A stretch of DNA of 64,000 nucleotides from an uncultured Verrucomicrobiota bacterium (GCA_937872095.1 CALMNW010000022.1:1-64000), one strand, 5' to 3'; positions 27,413 to 40,412 are shown, counted from the stretch's first letter. Notes: a model not told the origin generated them from the sequence alone. A program made the numbers and translations.

Positions 27413-28690
27413 CTAGATCTTGGCCTTCAGCTGCTTCTCCAGGCCCTTGCCGAGCGTGACCGTATCGGCCCGCCGGTAGGTCGGCGGCATTTCCTTGAAG
27501 GTGATCAGCCCGTCCACGGGACAGGCGAAGCTGCACACCATGCAGCTCAGGCATTTTTTCTCGTCCAGGACGGGCCGCCGTTTCTGCGCGTCCCAGTCCA
27601 GCGCCCAGCCGCCGGCGTCCTTGCAGACGGTATAGCATTGGCCGCAGCCGATGCAGCGGTCCAGGTCGTATCGGGCAACGCCCTGGCGGCTCAGATCGAA
27701 ATCGTGGGTCTCGTGCAGGTTGGGCAGGGCCTTGCCGATCAAATCCCCGACGCGCGCGATTTTCTTGGACGCCAGGTAGTCGGAAAGCCCCTCGATCATG
27801 CTTTCGACGATCTGCTGGCCGTAATGAATGATGCCGGTCGTCACCTGGATCGTGGTCGAGCCGATGAGCAGGTATTCCAGCGCGTCCACCCAGGTCTCGA
27901 TCCCGCCGATGCCCGAAAGCGGCAGCCCCAGCTCCCGGCATTTGGCCAGTTCGGCCACGTACCGCAACCCGATCGGCTTGATGGCCGGACCGGTGAATCC
28001 GCTGGCCGCGCCCTTGCCGAAGACGTTCGGATTCGGCACCCAGTCGTCGACGCCGACGCCGCTCAATCCCGCCACGGAATTGATCGCGGCAATGGCGTCC
28101 GCGCCGCCCTTCTTGGCATACAGGGCCGGCACGGTGATGTCCGTGATGTTGGGCGTCATCTTGGCGACGATCGGGATGCGGCACGAGTTCCGGCAGGTTT
28201 CCGTGAACTTCTGCACCAGATCCTGCACCTGCCCCACCTTGGCGCCGGATCCTTCCACGGTCATGTGCGGACAAGACACGTTGACTTCCAGCATGTCCGC
28301 GCCCGCATCTTCGCTCGCCTTGGACAGATCCGCCCATTCCTGGTTGGAGAATCCCATGATGCTGGACATGACCAGCCGGTCCGGCCAATGCTTCTTCAGA
28401 TACATGATATCCAGCAAGTTCGCCTTCAGGCCGCGGTCGGAGGTCTGCTCCACGTTCTGGACGCCCAGCAATTTCTTCCCGCCGCCGAAGTAGCCGTTCA
28501 TGCGCGGCGAGGGATGGATGATCGGCAGCCGGTCCGACACGATGGTCTTGTAGGCCACCCCCGCCCACCCGGCCTCGAAGGCGCGCTCCACCATCTCGGC
28601 GCTGTTGGACACCGGGGAAGAGGACAGCATGAACGGATTCCTGAGCTTGAACCCGCAGAAATCAACCGACAGATCGACTGGCTTGGCCAT
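27413..28690 (-). CDS. preA: NAD-dependent dihydropyrimidine dehydrogenase subunit PreA
   Basis: A 425-aa catalytic subunit that reduces uracil or thymine to the dihydro form. The N-terminal part is a dihydroorotate-dehydrogenase-like FMN barrel (SSPVSNSAEMVERAFEAGW, EVNVSCPH, VAKMTPNITD, SGIGGIETWVDALEYLLIG). The C-terminal 80 residues hold two [4Fe-4S] motifs (CIGCGQCYTVC and CLSCMVCSFACP). Start ATG 28690 has GGAGGACTCCC before it. It follows preT by ten bp, forming the usual two-gene complex. Confidence 0.95.
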   Translation of the reverse strand: MAKPVDLSVDFCGFKLRNPFMLSSSPVSNSAEMVERAFEAGWAGVAYKTIVSDRLPIIHPSPRMNGYFGGGKKLLGVQNVEQTSDRGLKANLLDIMYLKKHWPDRLVMSSIMGFSNQEWADLSKASEDAGADMLEVNVSCPHMTVEGSGAKVGQVQDLVQKFTETCRNSCRIPIVAKMTPNITDITVPALYAKKGGADAIAAINSVAGLSGVGVDDWVPNPNVFGKGAASGFTGPAIKPIGLRYVAELAKCRELGLPLSGIGGIETWVDALEYLLIGSTTIQVTTGIIHYGQQIVESMIEGLSDYLASKKIARVGDLIGKALPNLHETHDFDLSRQGVARYDLDRCIGCGQCYTVCKDAGGWALDWDAQKRRPVLDEKKCLSCMVCSFACPVDGLITFKEMPPTYRRADTVTLGKGLEKQLKAKI

Positions 28691-28700
28691 GGGAGTCCTC

Positions 28701-30032
28701 CTATTTCTGCAACCGACGCCGGATGGCATGCGCGGCCGTCTTCCCATCCTGGACGGCTTCGATGATCAGGGCCGGGCCCCGAACGATGTCGCCGCCCGCG
28801 AAAATCATCTTCGCCGAGGTCGCCCCGGTCTTTGAATCGACCGGAATCAAACCGTCGCGGGTCCGCTTGACGGACGGAGCGATGCCCTCGCCGCCGGGAA
28901 CGGCTTTCGCGCCGATCGCCTCGATCACGGCATCCACCGGCAATTCCCACTGGGACCCTTTCACCTCGACGGGCCGCCGCCGGCCGGAGGCATCGAGCTC
29001 CCCGAGTTCGGTCCGGACCAGCTGGATCGCCTGCAAACGGCCCCGGGCGCCCGTCCGATATCCCACCGGCTGATTCAGCAGGAGGAAATGGATTCCGGAC
29101 CGCAGCAGATCCTGCCGCTCGTCTTCCTCGGCGGGCATCTGCGTGTAGGACCGGCGATAGACCAGATAGACGTCGCGGGCCCCCAGTCTCCAGGCCGACT
29201 CCGCGGAATCCATGGCCACCGATCCGCCGCCGATCACGGCGACGCGTTTGCCCCGGATGGATTTCCCGATTTGCGCCTGCTTTCCGTCGCGCAACGCGCA
29301 CAGAAACTCCGTGGCCGTAAACAGGCCGGGCAGGGACGGAGCCGAATCCTGCAGGCGGATCGGTTCCCACAGACCTGGCGCGAGAAAGACCGCCGCGAAT
29401 CCTTTCTTCAGCAGCTTCTCCGCCGCGCCCGGACCCCGGATGGGCGCGGAGCACTTGAAAACCACGCCCAAGGCAACCAGATCCTTCAGCTCCCGATCCA
29501 AAAATTTCGGGTCGAACCGATAGGCCGGCACGCCGTACCGGAGCACGCCGCCGGCCTTCGCCTTGGCCTCGAATACCGTGACGGAAAATCCCGTCTGGGC
29601 CAATTCGGCCGCGCAGCTCAAGCCCGCCGGACCCGAGCCCACCACGGCGATCTTCTCCCGCCGACGCTCCGCCTTCTCCAGGGGACGGAACCCGACCGCC
29701 CAGGCGTGCTCGACCAGCGCGCGCTGGATCTTGCCGATCTGGATGGGGCCGCCGACCAGGCCGGTGGCGCTGCATTCCCGTTCGCACAGCTGCGCCGTCG
29801 GGCACAGCGCGCCGCACGCCCCCCCGAGGATGTTGTTCCGCTTGATCGTGCGAATGGCCCCGGTGACGTTGCGGAATTTCAGCTTGCGGATGAACGTGCC
29901 GGGATCCGTGCCGCCGGGACAACCCGCGGAACAGGGCGCGTCGTGGCACAGCAGGCAGCGGTCGGCTTCCGCCATCGCCTCCGCCAAAGTATACCCTTTG
30001 CCCATGCCCGTCAGTGGATTCGATTTCTTCAC
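28701..30032 (-). CDS. preT: Dihydropyrimidine dehydrogenase NADH-oxidising subunit PreT
   Basis: A 443-aa flavoprotein like the small subunit of glutamate synthase; it feeds electrons from NADH to PreA. N-terminal Fe-S cysteines are CLLCHDAPCSAGC and CGALCPTAQLCEREC. The FAD-binding loop is VVGSGPAGLSCA and the NAD(P) loop is VIGGGSVAMDSA. The C-terminus has IFAGGDIVRGPALIIEAVQDG. The start is GTG at 30032 with GGAGG eight bases upstream. About 280 bp of gene-free DNA separates it from the divergent cupin gene. Confidence 0.93.
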   Translation of the reverse strand: MKKSNPLTGMGKGYTLAEAMAEADRCLLCHDAPCSAGCPGGTDPGTFIRKLKFRNVTGAIRTIKRNNILGGACGALCPTAQLCERECSATGLVGGPIQIGKIQRALVEHAWAVGFRPLEKAERRREKIAVVGSGPAGLSCAAELAQTGFSVTVFEAKAKAGGVLRYGVPAYRFDPKFLDRELKDLVALGVVFKCSAPIRGPGAAEKLLKKGFAAVFLAPGLWEPIRLQDSAPSLPGLFTATEFLCALRDGKQAQIGKSIRGKRVAVIGGGSVAMDSAESAWRLGARDVYLVYRRSYTQMPAEEDERQDLLRSGIHFLLLNQPVGYRTGARGRLQAIQLVRTELGELDASGRRRPVEVKGSQWELPVDAVIEAIGAKAVPGGEGIAPSVKRTRDGLIPVDSKTGATSAKMIFAGGDIVRGPALIIEAVQDGKTAAHAIRRRLQK

Positions 30033-30315
30033 CGGAGTACCTCCCGCCGAATTTGCAATGAAGATGCGTGCACCCGTTCAACTCCCGCGCCCGAGGGGGC
30101 CAGCCTGAAGAAGCCCTTGCATGATGAAGAAGGTGCAAGAACAGAACCCGAAACACAAGCCCGACGTTGGACTCTTTTGCCTTTTGTTCCTTAGCCCCTT
30201 CCCCGTCCGGCGCCGGAGGGGCCCCGGCGCGGCTCTTTATCATCTGGCGAAACGCGGCCGAATGGACTAGGATCGCAGAATCGAAAGTCGAGCGCATCCC
30301 CGAAAGGTATTTGAT

Positions 30316-30723
30316 ATGGAATTCAGCAAATCCAATTGGAAGCGGGCCCTGGAACAAGCCGTGCGGGATCCGAAAGTGGGCATCCGGATTGCCCGCCTGT
30401 GCGGCGACGAGCATTTCGGGCTGTACGTCGCCTCGGTGCCGGACCGGGTGGGATGTCACGTCCACTTCCATGGCGGCGAAACCTACGAGATCCTCGCGGG
30501 CACGGGGGAACTTCATCTCGGTTTCGTTCGCCAAGAAAACCCCGGCCCGATCGAATGGCGAAAACCCGAACCCGTCGAAGCCGGCGATGCCTTCATGATC
30601 GGAGCCGGGTTTGCGCACCAGCTCCGCAACAAGGGCACGGACGACCTGGTCATCATCTTCGGCTGTCCCCCCTCGCATCTGGACAACCAGCTCGATCGCC
30701 GGATGATCGACCCGCCGACGTAA
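30316..30723 (+). CDS. Small cupin-domain protein
   Basis: A 135-aa single cupin. The metal-binding core motif 1 reads GCHVHFHGGETYEILAGTGELHLG, with three His and a Glu in place; motif 2 (GDAFMIGAGFAHQLRNKGTDD) supplies the last His. No catalytic subclass can be named. It is divergent from preTA at the edge of the pyrimidine island and may be a sensor, an isomerase or unrelated. The start follows GAAAGG. Confidence 0.75.
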   Translation: MEFSKSNWKRALEQAVRDPKVGIRIARLCGDEHFGLYVASVPDRVGCHVHFHGGETYEILAGTGELHLGFVRQENPGPIEWRKPEPVEAGDAFMIGAGFAHQLRNKGTDDLVIIFGCPPSHLDNQLDRRMIDPPT

Positions 30724-30802
30724 CCCCCGCGCCCCGCCTTTTCCCGGCCGGCGGTGCCGACGGGAACAGGCCAGCGGGAAATCGGCCGACCGGAAAGTAG
30801 GA

Positions 30803-30879
30803 TGGTGTGCCTGGCGGGGGTCGAACCCACAACCTTTAGCTCCGGAGGCTAACGCTCTGTCCAATTGAGCTACAGGCAC
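30803..30879 (-). tRNA. tRNA-Arg(CCG) with encoded CCA
   Basis: A 77-nt cloverleaf on the minus strand. Acceptor GTGCCTG/CAGGCAC, D stem GCTC/GAGC, anticodon stem TTAGC/GCTAA around loop CTCCGGA (anticodon CCG), T stem GTGGG/CCCGC with loop TTCGACC, discriminator A and an encoded CCA. All stems pair. It lies after lptF in the same orientation. Confidence 0.97.
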
Positions 30880-30943
30880 GCCCGGAATCGACTGTTGCGG
30901 ACACTACGGGGAGGCGCCTCGCCCCGCAAGCCAAAAAGCGCCG

Positions 30944-32068
30944 TCAGCGGTTCCGGTACAGCAGGGCGCAGCCCAGCAGCTGGCTGCCGACGACGGGAAT
31001 CCACGGAATCATGTCGGGCCGCCATTCGGGGCGGTCCAGCAGGGAATCGGCGATGATCATGAACAGGTAGAAGATGAACAGCAAGATCAGGGCCAGCCCG
31101 ATGCCGATGGACGACTCCTTCCGGTGGGAGCGGATGCCCAGCGGGATGGCCAGCAACGTGAAGGAAAAGCACGACAGCGCCAGCGCCAGGCGCTTGCTCG
31201 CGTCCACCGCCATCTTGGTCCGCATCCGCTGCACGTTCTGCTCCTGGATGTCCGGGAAGGTCTGCCGCACGTCCCGGATGGATTGGACCAGTTCCGAAAA
31301 GGTCATGGAGGCCGGCTTCTTCTTGACCTTCCCCTTTTTCAGCATCTGGCGCAGATCGAGGGTGACCGGATAGCTGTCCGCGCTGAGGGTGCGCGCCTTG
31401 CTCTGGTCTTCGGGGTGTTCCTTGTCGTACTCCGTCAGGCGCACCTGCCGGAGATCGATTTCCATCACGCGCGTCTCGGCGTTGAATTCCACGGTGCCGG
31501 TTTTGGCGCGGACTTCGGCCCGCGCGCCTTTTTCGTCGAATTGGTAGAGGATGATGTCCTCGATTTGCGCGCCCGACTTCTTGCCGATATAGACCTTCAC
31601 GCCCGGGAAGTCGTTCACGAACCGGCCTTCGTCCAGCAGGGCGAGCGGGTCCTCTTCGCCGAGGTCGCGCAGCATCTGGCGCCGCATCCAATGGCTGCGC
31701 GGCGCCACTTCCGCGTTGATGTAGAGGCAGACGAGCGACAGCAGCACCGAGCAGAACAGGATCGGCGCGGCGATCTGCCACAGGCTGACGCCGCACGACT
31801 TCATCGCGGTGATTTCCCCGTCGGCCGAGAGGCGGCCGAAATGCAGCAGCACGGTCGTCAGCACGCTCACGGGAATCACGAACGAAAGCGTGAAGGGGAT
31901 GTTCAGCGCGAAGATCTTCATGATCAGCAGGCCCGAGATGCCGCGCGACATGTAGTCGATGGCCTGCACCACCACGCCGACGTACATCACGAACGTCAAA
32001 ACGGCCAACGTGATGGAAAAACTCTTGAGAAAGTCCCCCATCAGATAGCGGTTGAAGACCCGGGTCAT
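30944..32068 (-). CDS. lptF: LptF/LptG-family lipopolysaccharide export permease
   Basis: A 374-aa inner-membrane protein of the YjgP/YjgQ family. It opens with MTRVFNRYLMGDFLKSFSI, has three N-terminal helices, a periplasmic jellyroll-like region (about 95-265, including NAETRVMEIDLRQVRL) and three C-terminal helices. With LptB, C, A and D it moves lipopolysaccharide to the surface. Only one of the usual LptF/LptG pair is here. Its ATG overlaps the folD stop (ATGA). Its presence indicates a Gram-negative envelope. Confidence 0.9.
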   Translation of the reverse strand: MTRVFNRYLMGDFLKSFSITLAVLTFVMYVGVVVQAIDYMSRGISGLLIMKIFALNIPFTLSFVIPVSVLTTVLLHFGRLSADGEITAMKSCGVSLWQIAAPILFCSVLLSLVCLYINAEVAPRSHWMRRQMLRDLGEEDPLALLDEGRFVNDFPGVKVYIGKKSGAQIEDIILYQFDEKGARAEVRAKTGTVEFNAETRVMEIDLRQVRLTEYDKEHPEDQSKARTLSADSYPVTLDLRQMLKKGKVKKKPASMTFSELVQSIRDVRQTFPDIQEQNVQRMRTKMAVDASKRLALALSCFSFTLLAIPLGIRSHRKESSIGIGLALILLFIFYLFMIIADSLLDRPEWRPDMIPWIPVVGSQLLGCALLYRNR

Positions 32069-32952
32069 GCGCCGGCGCCTCTCCGGCGGCGCGCCGCCTC
32101 GACGACGTTCCGCAGCAGCATGGCGATGGTCATCGGCCCGACGCCGCCCGGCACGGGAGTGATCGCCGCGGCCTTCTCGGCCACGTCCGCAAAGTCCGCG
32201 TCGCCCACGAGGCGATACCCCGACGCCTTGGAGGCGTCCGGCACGCGGTTCACGCCGACGTCGATCACCACGGCGCCCGGCTTGACCATGTCGCCCGTCA
32301 GGGTATGCGGGCGGCCGGCGGCCACCACGACGACGTCCGCTTCGCGCGTGAAGTGCGCCAGGTCCTTCGTGCGCGTGTGGCACAGGGTCACGGTGGCATC
32401 CACGCCTTTTTGCGAGAGGAGGATCGACAGCGGCCGGCCCACGATCTGGCTGCGGCCGATCACGACGACGGTCGCGCCGGCCAGCGGCGTTCCCGACCGG
32501 CGCAGGATTTCCACGACGCCGGCCGGCGTGCAGGGCACGAAGGACGGCAACCCGAGCACCATGCGCCCGACGTTCGTCGGATGGAAGCCGTCCACGTCCT
32601 TGGCCGGATCGATGGCTTCGATGACATCGCGCTCGATGGAGGAATCGGGCAAGGGCAGCTGGACCAGGATGCCGTCGATGGCGTCGTCGGCGTTCAGGGC
32701 GCGGACGATCGCCAAAATCTCCGCCCGGGTCGCGGTCGCCGGCAAGGCGATTTCCCGGGAATAGATTCCGGCCGCCGCGCAGGCCTTTTCCTTGCCCGTC
32801 ACGTACGACCGCGAGGCCGGATCGTCGCCCACGAGCACCACGGCCAGGCCGGGCACCGCGCCGGACGCCGCTTTCATTTCCGCCACGGCGGCGGCGACCT
32901 CCGCGCGCAAGTCGGCGGCGATGCTTTTTCCGTCCAGGATGCGGGCCACCAT
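32065..32952 (-). CDS. folD: Methylenetetrahydrofolate dehydrogenase/cyclohydrolase FolD
   Basis: A 295-aa bifunctional enzyme of one-carbon metabolism interconverting methylene-, methenyl- and formyl-tetrahydrofolate. Signatures: VGDDPASRSYVTGKEKAC with the catalytic Lys, GILVQLPLP, KDVDGFHP, the nucleotide loop VIGRSQIVGRPLS and PVPGGVGPMTIAMLLRN. It is the usual length and is translationally coupled to lptF downstream. Confidence 0.96.
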   Translation of the reverse strand: MVARILDGKSIAADLRAEVAAAVAEMKAASGAVPGLAVVLVGDDPASRSYVTGKEKACAAAGIYSREIALPATATRAEILAIVRALNADDAIDGILVQLPLPDSSIERDVIEAIDPAKDVDGFHPTNVGRMVLGLPSFVPCTPAGVVEILRRSGTPLAGATVVVIGRSQIVGRPLSILLSQKGVDATVTLCHTRTKDLAHFTREADVVVVAAGRPHTLTGDMVKPGAVVIDVGVNRVPDASKASGYRLVGDADFADVAEKAAAITPVPGGVGPMTIAMLLRNVVEAARRRRGAGA

Positions 32953-32965
32953 GCGACTCCCCCGT

Positions 32966-33721
32966 TTAGAAGCGATACCGGACCGTCACTTGGCCCGTGG
33001 TGTCTTCGAACCAGTCGAAGCGCGCGCCGAACGCCAGGTTTTCCAGCAGCCACAGTTCGCCGCCGCCCACCACGCCGAACTGATCCTGCTCTTCGAAATC
33101 CCGATCCATTTCGCCGATCGTCCAGGTGCCGTCCACCTTGGAAAACGCCGGCCCGACGTAGAGGTGGAAGCTCTGGAATTCGCCCGCGTACGCGTTGCGA
33201 TAGGAGCGGGCGAAGGACAGATGGTAGTCGATCGGCACCATGACGAGCGTTTCGCTCCAGCTCAGTTCGCCCTCGCCGTCGTCCGAGCTGGTGCGATAGC
33301 CGTACTGTCCGTCCAGCTGCAGCGTGAGGCGCCAGGCGGTCTTATGCAGCCCCTGGTAGATCTGCCACAGGTTCAGGCGCGCGCCCAGCAGGCCACCCGC
33401 CCCGGGGTCCGCCTCTGCGCGCATCAAGCCGTCCAGATGCGCTTCGGACGCGCCCGCGTGCCCGTAGAGCAACAGCCACGGCCACGGCGAAACGCCGATC
33501 ATGACGTCCGCGACGTTCGCCTGCAGATCTCGCTCGACGCCGTCGAGTTCCACGGGCCGCGACATCCGCATGTAGCTCAATCCGGCCTGCCAGGGCACGG
33601 GATCCCGCCATGTCAACAGGGCGGACTCGCCGCTCGCGTCTTCCTCCACGTTCAGCGAAGCCCAGGCGACCGGCGCGGACAGCGCCAGCACCAGCACCCA
33701 ACCACAGACGATTTTCTTCAT
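32966..33721 (-). CDS. Probable outer-membrane beta-barrel protein
   Basis: A 251-aa secreted protein with a signal peptide (cleavage after VAWA). Alternating strands rich in Trp, Tyr and Gly (SWSETLVMVPIDYHLSFARS, ENLAFGARFDWFEDTTGQVT) end in Tyr-Arg-Phe, the mark of a BAM-inserted barrel. No family is recognised. It lies 11 bp after gyrA and 13 bp before folD, all on the minus strand, and so appears to be read with the gyrase genes. Confidence 0.7.
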   Translation of the reverse strand: MKKIVCGWVLVLALSAPVAWASLNVEEDASGESALLTWRDPVPWQAGLSYMRMSRPVELDGVERDLQANVADVMIGVSPWPWLLLYGHAGASEAHLDGLMRAEADPGAGGLLGARLNLWQIYQGLHKTAWRLTLQLDGQYGYRTSSDDGEGELSWSETLVMVPIDYHLSFARSYRNAYAGEFQSFHLYVGPAFSKVDGTWTIGEMDRDFEEQDQFGVVGGGELWLLENLAFGARFDWFEDTTGQVTVRYRF

Positions 33722-33732
33722 GGGATCTCCCT

Positions 33733-36285
33733 TCAGGTGGCTTCCGCCGGAGCTTCCGGCGCAGTCCCTTCGGCGGGAGGCGGTTGCGCCTCGCCATCTT
33801 CGGGCTCCACCGGCGTCGCGCTCATCACGACGTCTTCGTCGTCCAGATCGATCAGTTTCACGCCCTGCGCCGAACGGCCCGTGATGCGCACGCCGTCCAC
33901 GGGCATGCGGATCATGGTGCCTTTTTTCGTCACGATCATGATGGCGTCGTCCTCGTGCACGGCGAGCGCCGTGACGAGGTCGCCCGTCTTGGGGGTCAGG
34001 TCGTTGGCGATCAGGCCTTTGCCGCCGCGCCGCTGCACGCGGTATTCCGCGAACGGCGTGCGCTTGCCGTAGCCGTTTTCGGTCACCGTCAGCAACATGG
34101 CGTCTTCGTGCACGACTTCGACGCCCTCGACCACGTCGCCCTCTGCAAGCGAGATGCCGCGGACGCCGCCGGTGGCGCGGCCCATGGGCCGCGCGTCCGT
34201 TTCATGGAAGCGGATGCCCATGCCCTTGCGGGTCACCAGCAGCAGATCGTCATTGCCGCCGGTCAGCTCCACGCCGATCAGGCGGTCGCCTTCGTCGACA
34301 TTGATGGCGATGATGCCGGCGGACCGGACGTTCTGATAGGCGTCCAGCGCCGTCTTCTTGACCGTGCCCTTTTCCGTCGCGAAGAACAGGTGCTTGTCCG
34401 CGTCGAATCCGCGGATGGGAATGATGGCCGCGATCTTCTCGGCGCCCTGCATGTCGAGCAGGTTGACCAGCGCCTTGCCGCGGGAATCGCGGGCGCCTTC
34501 GGGAATTTCGTAGGCCTTCTTGAAGTACATGCGGCCCTGCTCGGTGAAGAACAGCATCCAGTCGTGCGCGGAGCAGTTGAAAACGTGCTCGACGTAGTCC
34601 TCGTCCTTCGTGTCCATGCCCGTCGAGCCTTTGCCGCCGCGTTTCTGCTCGCGGTAGACGCTCGTGGGCGTGCGCTTGACGTAGCCGGCATGCGACAGCG
34701 AAATCACGCAGTCCTCGTCCGCGACGAGGTCTTCCATGTTGATTTCGCCGGGATCGGCGACGAGGTCGGTTTTCCGGGCGTCGGCGTAGGCGGCGCGGAT
34801 CTCGCGCAGGTCGTCCTTCATCACGCCGAACAGCTTCTGGTCGTCCGCCAGCAATTCCTTCAGGTAGGCGATGCGCGCCTCCAGCGCCTGGTATTCCGCC
34901 ACGATCTTGTCGCGTTCCAGCCCGGTCAGCTGGTAGAGGCGCATGTCGAGGATCGCGCCCGCCTGCAGCTCGGAAAAGCCGAAGCGCCCCATCAACTGCA
35001 CCTTCGCCACGTCGCGGTTGGGCGACGCGCGGATGATCCGCACCACTTCGTCGAGGTTGTCCAGGGCGAGGAGCAGGCCTTCCAGGATGTGCGCGCGGGC
35101 TTCCGCCTCGCGCAGCTCGAACTTCGTCCGCCGCGTCAGCACCTCGAAGCGGTGGTCGATGAAGCACGTCATCAGATCCTTGAGGTTCATCACGCGCGGG
35201 CGGCCGCGGTCGATCGCCAGCATGATGGCCCCGAACGTGACCGACAGCTGGGTCTGCTTGTAGAGGTTGTTCAGCACCACCATCCCGATGGCGCCGCGCT
35301 TGAGCTCCACCACCACGCGGATGCCGTCCTTGTCCGACTCGTCGCGCAGGTCGCTGATGCCGTCGATTTTCTTCTCGTGCACCAGCTCGGCGATTTTTTC
35401 GATCAGCGACGCCTTGTTCACGGCGTACGGGATCTCCGAAATGATGATCCGCTCGCGGTCGGTCTTCCATTCCTCGACGGCCGCCTTGCCACGGAGGCGC
35501 AGGTGGCCCCGGCCCGTTTCGTACATCTCGCGGATGGGCGTCAGCCCGCACAGCGTGCCGCCCGTCGGGAAATCCGGCCCCTTCACGTGGACCATCAGGT
35601 CCGCCACCGTCGCCTGGGGGTGGTCGATCAGGTGGATGATGCCGTCCACCACCTCGCCGAGATGGTGCGGCGGGATGTTCGTCGCCATGCCGACGGCGAT
35701 GCCCGTCGAGCCGTTGACGAGCAGGTTGGGGATGCGCGCCGGCAGCACCTTCGGCTCCATCAGCTTCTCGTCGTAGTTCGGCTGCATCTCGACGGTATCC
35801 TTGTCGATGTCCGCCAGCAGGTCTTCCGCCGCTTTTTTGAGGCGGCACTCGGTGTACCGGTAGGCCGCCGCCGGATCGCCGTCGATGCTGCCGAAGTTGC
35901 CCTGCCCGTCGATCAGGAGGTAGCGCGTCGAAAATTCCTGCGCCATGCGCACCAGCGTGTCGTAGACGGCCGAATCGCCGTGCGGGTGGTATTTGCCGAT
36001 GACGTCGCCGACCACGCGGGCGCACTTGATGTAGGACCGGTTGTGGACGTAGTTGCCTTCGCGCATGGCGAACAGGATGCGCCGGTTGCCCGGCTTGAGC
36101 CCGTCGCGGGCGTCCGGCAGCGCGCGGCCCACGATCACCGACATCGAATAATCGATGTAGGCCCGCTGCATCTCTTCTTCGATGTTGATGCGCTCGATGC
36201 GGTCGGTCGCGTTCTGCGGGGCCACCGCCGGGAGGGGTTCGCCCGCGGCCTCGCCGCCGGCTTCGTTGTTCGGTTCGTCGCTCAT
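33733..36285 (-). CDS. gyrA: DNA gyrase subunit A
   Basis: An 850-aa subunit that cuts and rejoins DNA during supercoiling. It has the N-terminal [20 protein letters not shown], the quinolone-region loop [17 protein letters not shown] with Ser and Asp at the positions found in drug-sensitive enzymes, and the catalytic Tyr in YRYTECRL. The C-terminal wheel contains QRRGGKG, a GyrA-box that separates gyrase from topoisomerase IV. It follows gyrB by 39 bp. The N-terminal 35 residues are a short acidic extension. Confidence 0.97.
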   Translation of the reverse strand: MSDEPNNEAGGEAAGEPLPAVAPQNATDRIERINIEEEMQRAYIDYSMSVIVGRALPDARDGLKPGNRRILFAMREGNYVHNRSYIKCARVVGDVIGKYHPHGDSAVYDTLVRMAQEFSTRYLLIDGQGNFGSIDGDPAAAYRYTECRLKKAAEDLLADIDKDTVEMQPNYDEKLMEPKVLPARIPNLLVNGSTGIAVGMATNIPPHHLGEVVDGIIHLIDHPQATVADLMVHVKGPDFPTGGTLCGLTPIREMYETGRGHLRLRGKAAVEEWKTDRERIIISEIPYAVNKASLIEKIAELVHEKKIDGISDLRDESDKDGIRVVVELKRGAIGMVVLNNLYKQTQLSVTFGAIMLAIDRGRPRVMNLKDLMTCFIDHRFEVLTRRTKFELREAEARAHILEGLLLALDNLDEVVRIIRASPNRDVAKVQLMGRFGFSELQAGAILDMRLYQLTGLERDKIVAEYQALEARIAYLKELLADDQKLFGVMKDDLREIRAAYADARKTDLVADPGEINMEDLVADEDCVISLSHAGYVKRTPTSVYREQKRGGKGSTGMDTKDEDYVEHVFNCSAHDWMLFFTEQGRMYFKKAYEIPEGARDSRGKALVNLLDMQGAEKIAAIIPIRGFDADKHLFFATEKGTVKKTALDAYQNVRSAGIIAINVDEGDRLIGVELTGGNDDLLLVTRKGMGIRFHETDARPMGRATGGVRGISLAEGDVVEGVEVVHEDAMLLTVTENGYGKRTPFAEYRVQRRGGKGLIANDLTPKTGDLVTALAVHEDDAIMIVTKKGTMIRMPVDGVRITGRSAQGVKLIDLDDEDVVMSATPVEPEDGEAQPPPAEGTAPEAPAEAT

Positions 36286-36324
36286 GGTCTGGTCTTCCGC
36301 TTCTGCCCGGGGGCTCGTCGCTCG

Positions 36325-39116
<2,792 letters not shown>

Positions 39117-39626
39117 TCAGGTTTCGTCGGTCTCGGCGGCGCCGTTTTTGTTCTCCAGGCGCCGTTTTTTGAAGAAATCCTTGATCAAGGCCGCGCATTC
39201 CTCTTCCAGCACCCCCGAAAGCACTTCCGCGCGGTGATTCAGCTCCGCCGACTGCAAAATCTGGAACCGCGAGACCGCTCCGCCGCGCAACGGATCGTTC
39301 ATGCCCCAGACCACCAGGGGTATCCGCGCCAGCACGATCGCCCCCGCGCACATCGGGCAGGGCTCCTTCGTCACGTAGAGGATGCTGTCGGTCAGCCGCC
39401 AATCGCCCGCCGCGGCGGCCGCCTGGGTGATGGCGATGATTTCCGCGTGCGCCGTCGGGTCCTTCAGCGTCCGCGTCTGGTTCCACGCCTGGCCCGCCAG
39501 TTCTCCTCCGTTGAAGATCACCGCGCCCACCGGCACTTCGCCGGCGTCCGCCGCCATTTTCGCCTGCCGCAGCGCCAGGCGCATCCGCGCCTCATGGATC
39601 GCCATTCCGGGAACGTCCGCGTTCAT
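39117..39626 (-). CDS. tadA: tRNA-specific adenosine deaminase TadA
   Basis: A 169-aa zinc deaminase that makes inosine at the wobble base of tRNA-Arg(ACG). The zinc site is HAEIIAI plus PCPMCAGAI. The dimer segment GEVPVGAVIFNGGE and the typical VWGMNDPLRGG are present. The start at 39626 overlaps the stop of the upstream gene (ATGA). The C-terminal tail is Lys/Arg-rich (KKRRLENKNGAAETDET) and slightly longer than usual. Confidence 0.93.
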   Translation of the reverse strand: MNADVPGMAIHEARMRLALRQAKMAADAGEVPVGAVIFNGGELAGQAWNQTRTLKDPTAHAEIIAITQAAAAAGDWRLTDSILYVTKEPCPMCAGAIVLARIPLVVWGMNDPLRGGAVSRFQILQSAELNHRAEVLSGVLEEECAALIKDFFKKRRLENKNGAAETDET

Positions 39627-40321
39627 GGTTCACTCTCCTTGGCTTCCCTCAGCGCCCGGAAGCCGACGTCCCGGCCGCGATAATCCGCGGGGAACGGTTG
39701 CCGAAAATCCACTTTCAGGCGGTCCGGATCCCGTTCCGCCCAGCTGCCGCCGCGCGCCAGCCGCTGGCCGGGCGGCGCATCCGGAGCCGCCGCGCACCAT
39801 TCGTACAGATTGCCCGCCACGTCGTACAGCCCGAACCCGTTGGCCGCGAAGCGGCCGCCCCGCGCCGCCGGCCCCTCCGCGTCGAATTGGGCCCGTTCCC
39901 GCGGCTGTCCGCCCCAGCCCCACGGATATGGCGCGCCATCCACTCCGCCGCGCGCCGCCGCCTCCCATTCCGCTTCCGTCGGCAAGCGCACCACGTCTCC
40001 CGTCTCCCGCGAAAGCCACCGGCAATAGGCCTCCGCCTCCGCCGCGGTCACTTCCGCCATCGCCTGCGCGCGGGTCCCGGCCTTCACCGCGTAGCCACCG
40101 CCCGACCGCCGGGCGATCTGCGCCGTTTCCGGAAAATCCGCCGCGCCCGCGGCGTTCAGATAGTCCACGAAATCCGCCACGGCCACCTCGCACCGCCCGA
40201 TGGCGAATCCGCCCGCTTCCCCGCCGCGGACCGGATGCCGCGGAATCGCCGCCCAATCCCCCGCCCAGGCGGAGCCCCAGGCCAGCCACCCGGCGATCCC
40301 CATGATCCAACCTCGCTTCAT
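39623..40321 (-). CDS. Secreted formylglycine-generating-enzyme-like protein without catalytic cysteines
   Basis: A 232-aa protein with a signal peptide (cleavage after SAWA). The remainder is an FGE/SUMF1-type domain: IGRCEVAVADFVDYLNAAG, VRLPTEAEWEAAARGG, YPWGWGG, NGFGLYDVAGNLYEWC, RGGSW and VGFRALRE. True FGEs bind copper with two Cys just after GFR; here the segment is GFRALREA, so oxidation of sulfatase Cys is unlikely and a structural or binding role is more probable. The start at 40321 is uncertain (40330 possible). It is coupled to tadA. Confidence 0.8.
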   Translation of the reverse strand: MKRGWIMGIAGWLAWGSAWAGDWAAIPRHPVRGGEAGGFAIGRCEVAVADFVDYLNAAGAADFPETAQIARRSGGGYAVKAGTRAQAMAEVTAAEAEAYCRWLSRETGDVVRLPTEAEWEAAARGGVDGAPYPWGWGGQPRERAQFDAEGPAARGGRFAANGFGLYDVAGNLYEWCAAAPDAPPGQRLARGGSWAERDPDRLKVDFRQPFPADYRGRDVGFRALREAKESEP

Positions 40322-40412
40322 CCTTACCATTAAAGCGCATCGGCCTTTGACATTCCATCGCGAAATCCCCATACTGCTTGCCGATAGTCATCTTGACGCG
40401 AAAGGTGGAAGC

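Noticed and set aside
28498..30879. A 793-codon minus-strand frame overlapping preA and preT
   Set aside because: A different frame of the same strand as preTA. It runs through the tRNA gene and lacks recognisable domains.
39623..40321. Sulfatase-activating formylglycine-generating enzyme
   Set aside because: The Cys pair needed for copper-dependent oxidation is not present and no sulfatase gene is in the window.
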